A stretch of DNA of 12,336 nucleotides. It comes from Puia dinghuensis (GTDB taxonomy: Bacteria; Bacteroidota; Bacteroidia; Chitinophagales; Chitinophagaceae). The notes under the pieces are model-generated. The model saw nothing but the letters and a program-made list of their open reading frames with translations, did no database searches and was not told where the DNA came from. Numbering within the stretch: position 1 is the first letter of the stretch; every line of letters starts with the position of its first letter. The translations under genes and the position numbers were made by a program. Below, one piece after another: positions 8,010 through 12,336 of this stretch. The stretch lies in assembly GCA_026224995.1 (NCBI GenBank), contig JAMFRX010000677.1:1-12336 (forward strand), written 5' to 3'.

Positions 8010-9091
8010 GCACAAGGATCATCATAGCAGGCGGCGGAACAGGCGGCCATATCTTCCCGGCCATCGCCATCGCAGGAGCCCTCAGGCAACAGGACCCGGA
8101 TATCGAATTGCTCTTCGTCGGCGCACAGGGGAAAATGGAAATGGAGAAAGTACCCCAGGCCGGTTATCGTATCCAGGGGATCACGATCGCCGGCTTCAAC
8201 AGAAGCTCTTTGATAAAGAATATTAGCCTGCCCTTTAAGCTGATCAAAAGCTTTTTCCAGGTTGCCCGCATCCTGCGTTCCTTTAAGCCCCACGCGGTGG
8301 TAGGAGTGGGGGGATATTCCAGTTTTCCAGTCCTGCGCTCGGCCCAGGCCAAAGGTATCCCCACCTTCATCCACGAGAGCAACTCCTTCGCGGGGAAAAG
8401 CAATATCTTATTGGGGAAGAAGGCTACCCGCATCTTCGTCGCCAGCGACGGAATGGAAAAATTCTTTCCCGCTGACCGCATCGTCGTCACGGGCAACCCG
8501 GTACGCAGCGCCATCGTACAAAGCAGGATCACCCGGGAAGAAGGGATCAGGTTCTTTGGCCTCGACCCCGCCCTGCCCACCGTGCTGTCTACCGGCGGCT
8601 CACTCGGCGCCAAAGGCATCAACGAGGCCGTCGCCGCTCACCTCGACGAATTCGGAAGGGAAGACACGCAGCTGATCTGGCAGACCGGTAAGCCTTTTGC
8701 GGCAAAGGCCGCTACGCTCAGCCAGGGCCGTAGCTCCGTATGGACCAATGCCTTCATCACGCAGATGGAATATGCCTTCGCCGCTGCCGACGTCGTGATC
8801 TCGCGGTCGGGCGCCATGTCCATCGCCGAGCTCTGCGTCGCCAAAAAACCCGTTGTGTTCGTACCCTTTCCGTTTGCGGCAGAAGACCACCAGACCGCCA
8901 ATGCCCAGCACCTGGTGAACAGGAACGCTGGTCTGCTGATAAAAGACAAGGATGCCATGAGCGCCCTGGTGACCACGGCGCTGGAGCTGTCAAGGGACAA
9001 AGCGCGACAGGAGACATTAAGAACAAATATCGGCCGGCTGGCGATCACCGACGCAGCCGACCGCATCGCAGGAGAAATTTTGAAAGGATAA
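8006..9091 (+). CDS. murG: UDP-N-acetylglucosamine--lipid I N-acetylglucosaminyltransferase (lipid II synthase)
   Basis: Peripheral membrane GT-B glycosyltransferase that adds GlcNAc from UDP-GlcNAc to lipid I on the cytoplasmic face, making lipid II for FtsW. The 361-residue length is normal. The N-terminal acceptor domain opens MSTRIIIAGGGTGGHIFPA, with H15 at the position of the conserved MurG histidine. VGVGGYSSFPVL and HESNSFAGKSN follow. The donor domain has STGGSLGAKGIN (GGSLGA at 197-202), RSGAMSIAEL with E275 expected to bind the UDP-GlcNAc ribose, and PFAAEDHQTANAQHL with Q296 in the donor sugar binding position. The family's Gln-Gln pair appears here as His-Gln. The ATG at 8006 overlaps the ftsW stop as ATGA. 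murC follows 4 bases after the stop. Confidence 0.97.
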   Translation: MSTRIIIAGGGTGGHIFPAIAIAGALRQQDPDIELLFVGAQGKMEMEKVPQAGYRIQGITIAGFNRSSLIKNISLPFKLIKSFFQVARILRSFKPHAVVGVGGYSSFPVLRSAQAKGIPTFIHESNSFAGKSNILLGKKATRIFVASDGMEKFFPADRIVVTGNPVRSAIVQSRITREEGIRFFGLDPALPTVLSTGGSLGAKGINEAVAAHLDEFGREDTQLIWQTGKPFAAKAATLSQGRSSVWTNAFITQMEYAFAAADVVISRSGAMSIAELCVAKKPVVFVPFPFAAEDHQTANAQHLVNRNAGLLIKDKDAMSALVTTALELSRDKARQETLRTNIGRLAITDAADRIAGEILKG

Positions 9092-9095
9092 AAGG

Positions 9096-10466
9096 ATGAT
9101 GGAAGTAAGAAATATAAAAACGGTCTATTTCATTGGGATTGGCGGAATAGGGATGAGCGCGCTGGCGAGGTACTTCCATTTTCATGGAAAGGAGGTCTCG
9201 GGCTACGACAAGACCCCGACCGCCCTTACGCAGCAGCTGGAAAGCGAAGGCATCGCTATCCACTATGAAGAAGACACTAGCCGTATACCAAAAGATCCGG
9301 ATCTCGTGGTCTATACGCCGGCCGTACCCGCAGCGCACAAAGAGCTGGTTTACTACCAGCAGCAGAAGAAGACCCTTATGAAACGCAGCGAAGTGCTGGG
9401 ATTGATCACCAATAGTTCTTTTAATATCTGTGTGGCCGGAACGCATGGCAAGACCACCATCACGACGATGATCGCGCATATCCTTCGGCATAGCGGCTAC
9501 GGCTGCAATGCCTTCCTGGGCGGTATTGCCGTCAACTACGACAGCAATTACTGGAGCGATCAGCGGAACGTCTGTGTGGTGGAAGCCGATGAATACGACC
9601 GGAGCTTCCTTCGCCTGCGGCCCGACATCGCCGTCATCAGCTCCATGGATGCCGATCACCTGGACATCTACGGTACGGCTGAAGCGGTAGAGCAGGCCTT
9701 CGTCGACTTCTCCGGGTGCCTAAAGCCCAACGGTCTCCTGCTGAGCAGGAAAGGCCTGGCGCGGGAAGCCGACCTCAAAGGCGACCGGCACCTCACCTAT
9801 GGACTCGACGACGACGCCGATTTTGTCGCCACCGAGATCCGTGTAGACCAGGGCGATTTCCTGTTCCGGTTCAAATCCACGGACTGGAGCATCGACAAGG
9901 TTGCGTTGACCATGGGCGGGCGGCACAACGTGGAGAATGCCACGGCGGCGATCGCGGTGGCCCATACGCTGGGCATCGCCGGAGACAAGATCGTGGCGGC
10001 TATAGCAGCCTTCCGCGGAGTGAAAAGGCGCTTCGAGTACATCGTTAAGGAGCCCGGCCGGGTGTATATCGATGACTATGCCCACCACCCCGAGGAGCTG
10101 CGGGCGCTGATCACCGGCGCGAAGGAGCTGTTCGGCGGGATGAAGTGCACGATCATCTTCCAGCCGCACCTGTTCACGCGGACCCGGGACTTCGCCGATG
10201 GCTTTGCGGCAAGCCTCGACCTGGCCGACCAGGTATTCCTGCTGCCGGTCTATCCGGCCCGGGAACAGCCCATCGCGGGTGTGACAAGCGAGCTCATCGC
10301 CGGAAAGATGACGAAGGGGAAGGCTACGGTGGTAGAGAAAAAAGATTTGCTGGCGACGCTGAAGACCGACGTACTCCAATCCGGCGAGCCCGGATTGCTG
10401 ATCACCGCCGGTGCAGGCGATATCGACACACTGATCCAACCTATCCGGCAATTGCTGGAAGGATAA
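9096..10466 (+). CDS. murC: UDP-N-acetylmuramate--L-alanine ligase
   Basis: First Mur ligase of the pathway, joining L-alanine to UDP-MurNAc with ATP in the cytoplasm. The 456-residue protein starts with the nucleotide-binding segment VYFIGIGGIGMSALA. The ATP loop is GTHGKTT at residues 115-121 with K119; the histidine in this loop is typical of MurC within the Mur family. EADEYDRSF starts at E163, matching the MurC metal-binding EADESD-type motif. GGRHNVENATAA has R276, H277 and N278, and DDYAHHP lies at 326-332, followed by FQPHLFTRT in the C-terminal domain. There are two adjacent ATG codons (9096 and 9099), and either could be used. GAAAGGA at the end of murG lies at a suitable distance. 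With only 4 bases between the genes, coupling to murG is likely. A 124-base non-coding gap follows. Confidence 0.97.
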   Translation: MMEVRNIKTVYFIGIGGIGMSALARYFHFHGKEVSGYDKTPTALTQQLESEGIAIHYEEDTSRIPKDPDLVVYTPAVPAAHKELVYYQQQKKTLMKRSEVLGLITNSSFNICVAGTHGKTTITTMIAHILRHSGYGCNAFLGGIAVNYDSNYWSDQRNVCVVEADEYDRSFLRLRPDIAVISSMDADHLDIYGTAEAVEQAFVDFSGCLKPNGLLLSRKGLAREADLKGDRHLTYGLDDDADFVATEIRVDQGDFLFRFKSTDWSIDKVALTMGGRHNVENATAAIAVAHTLGIAGDKIVAAIAAFRGVKRRFEYIVKEPGRVYIDDYAHHPEELRALITGAKELFGGMKCTIIFQPHLFTRTRDFADGFAASLDLADQVFLLPVYPAREQPIAGVTSELIAGKMTKGKATVVEKKDLLATLKTDVLQSGEPGLLITAGAGDIDTLIQPIRQLLEG

Positions 10467-10519
10467 GATGCCGTGGACGGAGTTTTAAATTAACCCGGAC
10501 ACTCTTGTACCCGTCTGAC

Positions 10520-10566
10520 GGTCCGCTGGGCCGTCGGGCGGGCCCTCAGGCGGACCACGGTCCGCC
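10520..10566 (+). repeat. GC-rich inverted repeat cluster between murC and ftsQ
   Basis: The 124-base gap between murC and ftsQ (10467-10590) holds a dense palindrome cluster. GGTCCGC (10520-10526) and GGGCC (10528-10532) can pair with GGCCC (10541-10545) and GCGGACC (10550-10556), giving 12 pairs with a small internal loop and an 8-base end loop. Alternatively GGCGGACC (10549-10556) pairs with GGTCCGCC (10559-10566) across a 2-base spacer, opening to a 7-pair stem with a 4-base loop. The two folds exclude each other. No U-run follows, so this is not a typical terminator. The 25 bases from the end of the cluster to the ftsQ ATG are purine- and A-rich. Structure is seen directly; a role (attenuation, RNA processing or stability, or a dispersed repeat) is inference. 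Confidence 0.55.
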
Positions 10567-10590
10567 GGCAGAGGACCAACAAAAGAATAA

Positions 10591-11592
10591 ATGGCCATTA
10601 AAATAAATATCAGGAAAGTATTCACCGCCATCTTCTGGTGCATAGCGGGCGCCGGAGGAGTGGTGCTGCTCGTGGCGGCCATTCGTTACAGGAACAGCAA
10701 TGTTTGCAAGGGCTATCACATCGGGATCACCGGCCCCGCTTCGGCCACCACCCCCTTCATCGACCGCAAGGGGATCGTCGACCTGCTTACCGCCGCCGGG
10801 GCGGCAAAAGGACAGGGGAGACCTATCCAGTCCTTCGACCTCCGGCGCCTCGAGACCACGCTGGAAAAGAACCTCTGGATCAAAGACGCCCAGCTGTTCT
10901 TTGACAACAACGGCATCCTGCAGGTCAGGATCCTCGAAAGAGAGCCTATGGCCCGCATCTTTACCCGTGAAGGCAACAGCTTTTATATCGACAGCAGCGG
11001 CGTCCAGCTGCCGCTGCAGGATAAATTCCCGGCACGGCTGCCGGTGTTTACCAATTATCCTTCACCGCGGATCAGGCTGCAGGGCGAAGACAGCCTGCTG
11101 ACGGCCGGTATTCTGCAGCTCAGCGGCTTCATTCGCCAGGATAGCTTCTGGACGGCGCAGATCGCCCAGATCGACATCAACGCGGACAAAAACTTCGAGC
11201 TGGAGCCGGAAGTCGGCGACCACCGGATAACGTTCGGCGATGCCACCGACATCGCACCGAAATTCCACCGGCTCTTTGTCTTCTACAAAGAAGTGCTCAG
11301 CCGGATCGGGATGGACAAATATGACAGGATCGACGTCTCTTATGCCGGGCAGGTGGTCGCGACGCGAAAAGGCAGTGGTGGTAACCGTTATGACTCACAG
11401 CAGGGCCTGGACAATATCCGGCAGCTCATCCGATCGGCACAGCAATTGCAGCCGGACACCACCCGCCAGCAGAATATCCGCCCCCTGGAACATACTACGC
11501 TCACAGAGCAGAACCTTTCCAGCTATGACCTTGTGCCCGAGGCGACGCCCCCGGCACCGTCCGTTAACAAACCATCGTTAAAAAACAACTAA
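10591..11592 (+). CDS. ftsQ: Cell division protein FtsQ
   Basis: Single-pass inner membrane divisome protein that links the early FtsA/FtsZ ring to the FtsL-FtsB and FtsW-FtsI complexes. It has 333 residues. A short basic cytoplasmic start (MAIKINIRKVF) leads into a membrane helix at about residues 10-31 (TAIFWCIAGAGGVVLLVAAI). A POTRA-like domain follows at about residues 41-120, ending LQVRILEREPMARI, then FYIDSSGVQLPL and the larger FtsQ beta domain up to about 260 (KYDRIDVSYAGQVVATRK). From about residue 261 the tail is polar, rich in Gln, Thr and Pro, and looks disordered. Overall sequence similarity to E. coli FtsQ is low, but the layout, the SFDLRRLETTLEKNLWIKDA segment and the place between murC and ftsA identify it. 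It is preceded by the structured gap and followed after 18 AT-rich bases by ftsA. Confidence 0.92.
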   Translation: MAIKINIRKVFTAIFWCIAGAGGVVLLVAAIRYRNSNVCKGYHIGITGPASATTPFIDRKGIVDLLTAAGAAKGQGRPIQSFDLRRLETTLEKNLWIKDAQLFFDNNGILQVRILEREPMARIFTREGNSFYIDSSGVQLPLQDKFPARLPVFTNYPSPRIRLQGEDSLLTAGILQLSGFIRQDSFWTAQIAQIDINADKNFELEPEVGDHRITFGDATDIAPKFHRLFVFYKEVLSRIGMDKYDRIDVSYAGQVVATRKGSGGNRYDSQQGLDNIRQLIRSAQQLQPDTTRQQNIRPLEHTTLTEQNLSSYDLVPEATPPAPSVNKPSLKNN

Positions 11593-11610
11593 AAATAAAT
11601 AAACTAAACT

Positions 11611-12291
11611 ATGAATCACGAACAACCTATTATTGTCGGACTCGATATCGGAACGACAAAGATTGCTGCCATAGCAGGTCGTAAGAACGAGTACGGCAAA
11701 TTGGAAATATTGGGGTTCGGTCGCGCCAACAGCAACGGCGTCAAGCATGGCCAGGTGCTCAACATAGACGAGACCATCAAAGCCATCCGGATGGCACTGG
11801 ACAATTGCTATGCTTCCAACCCTAACCTGGACATCACCGAAGTGTATGTCGGCATTGCCGGTCATCACATCAAGAGCCTGCAGACCCGCGGCGACATCGT
11901 CCGGCAGAACACCGAGGAAGAGATCACCCGCAGGGAGATCGACCAGCTCGTGGCCGACCAATACAAGACCTATATCCCAGCCGGCGACCAGATCATCGAC
12001 GTCATCCCGCAGGAATTCACCGTGGATAATTTCCAGAACATCCCCAACCCCATCGGCTATGGCGGCGTCAAGGTGGGCGCCAACTTTCACATCATTACCG
12101 GCGATAAGAATGCCATCCGGAACATCAACCGGGCCGTCGAAAAAAGCAACCTGATCACCAAGGACCTCGTCCTCCAACCCCTGGCCTCGGCCTCTGCCGT
12201 CATGGGCCAGGAAGACCTGGAAGCAGGCGTAGCGATCGTAGATATTGGTGGTGGTACTACCTATGGCGGTTTTCTACGACGGCATTCTTAA
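11611..12291 (+). CDS. ftsA: Cell division protein FtsA, N-terminal part, ended early by an apparent frameshift
   Basis: FtsA is an actin-like ATPase that tethers FtsZ to the inner membrane. The visible 226 residues are typical: the phosphate-1 motif GLDIGTTKIAA near residues 10-19, the 1C domain around VYVGIAGHHIKSLQ, and the VDIGGGTT motif at 210-217. FtsA proteins run to roughly 400 residues or more, and GGTT should be followed by an aspartate. Here the frame instead reads YGGFLRRHS and stops at 12289-12291. The expected sequence resumes at once in another frame (MAVFYDGILKHTAVIPYAGVNITN, split here across the neighbouring entry). Adding two bases (for example GA) between 12261 and 12262 would give GGTT-D-MAVFYDG. 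Either the sequence has a 2-base deletion error or the gene is truly broken. Identity is secure; the early stop is probably not the natural end. Confidence 0.93.
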   Translation: MNHEQPIIVGLDIGTTKIAAIAGRKNEYGKLEILGFGRANSNGVKHGQVLNIDETIKAIRMALDNCYASNPNLDITEVYVGIAGHHIKSLQTRGDIVRQNTEEEITRREIDQLVADQYKTYIPAGDQIIDVIPQEFTVDNFQNIPNPIGYGGVKVGANFHIITGDKNAIRNINRAVEKSNLITKDLVLQPLASASAVMGQEDLEAGVAIVDIGGGTTYGGFLRRHS

Positions 12292-12336
12292 GCATACTGC
12301 CGTTATACCTTACGCAGGTGTCAATATCACTAACGA
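12262..12336 (+). pseudogene. ftsA: Continuation of ftsA in a shifted reading frame, running out of the window
   Basis: From 12263 the frame one base on from the ftsA start frame encodes MAVFYDGILKHTAVIPYAG followed by VNITN up to the window edge. This is what FtsA shows directly after its VDIGGGTTD motif, so the coding sequence clearly continues but out of frame with the N-terminal part. The remaining half or so of the protein, including the membrane-binding C-terminal helix, lies beyond the window. Whether this is a true pseudogene, an assembly error or recoding cannot be decided here. Confidence 0.75.

Noticed and set aside
10520..10566. Intrinsic terminator after murC
   Set aside because: The stems are strong but no T-run follows; the next bases are purine-rich and lead straight into the ftsQ start.

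Overview
The window is a stretch of the division and cell wall (dcw) gene cluster of a Gram-negative Bacteroidota bacterium, most likely in or near the family Chitinophagaceae. The evidence is the protein style (a short FtsL-like protein, a division PBP ending in a PASTA domain, a long MraY with a large extra loop, FtsW with the HPYSDFIFA signature) and the gene order ftsL-ftsI-murE-mraY-murD-ftsW-murG-murC-ftsQ-ftsA. murF, murB and ddl do not lie between these genes, unlike in Enterobacteria. The taxonomic placement is inferred from recognised family features, not from a database search.

Layout: all genes are on the + strand and tightly packed. Positions 1-347 hold the 3' part of ftsL, whose 5' end lies before the window. 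Then come ftsI (364-2475), murE (2496-3962) and mraY (3972-5252). A 139-base gap with overlapping hairpins follows, then murD (5392-6732), ftsW (6729-8009), murG (8006-9091) and murC (9096-10466). A 124-base gap with a GC-rich palindrome cluster precedes ftsQ (10591-11592). Last is the 5' part of ftsA (11611 to the window end), which is out of frame after about position 12261. murD-ftsW and ftsW-murG each overlap by ATGA, and murG-murC are 4 bases apart, so these four genes are probably translationally coupled.

How they work together: MurC, MurD and MurE add L-Ala, D-Glu and (from the DNPR motif) meso-diaminopimelate to UDP-MurNAc. MraY moves the muropeptide onto undecaprenyl phosphate to give lipid I, and MurG adds GlcNAc to give lipid II. 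FtsW polymerises lipid II into glycan at the septum and FtsI crosslinks it. FtsL and FtsQ are single-pass divisome scaffold proteins, and FtsA ties FtsZ filaments to the membrane. FtsZ is expected just past the window.

I found no undescribed system. The points worth a second look are the apparent 2-base deletion in ftsA, and the two non-coding gaps, which both carry inverted repeats able to form mutually exclusive hairpins. No tRNA, rRNA, CRISPR array, mobile element or convincing intrinsic terminator was seen, and no stretch over 300 bases lacks a gene.
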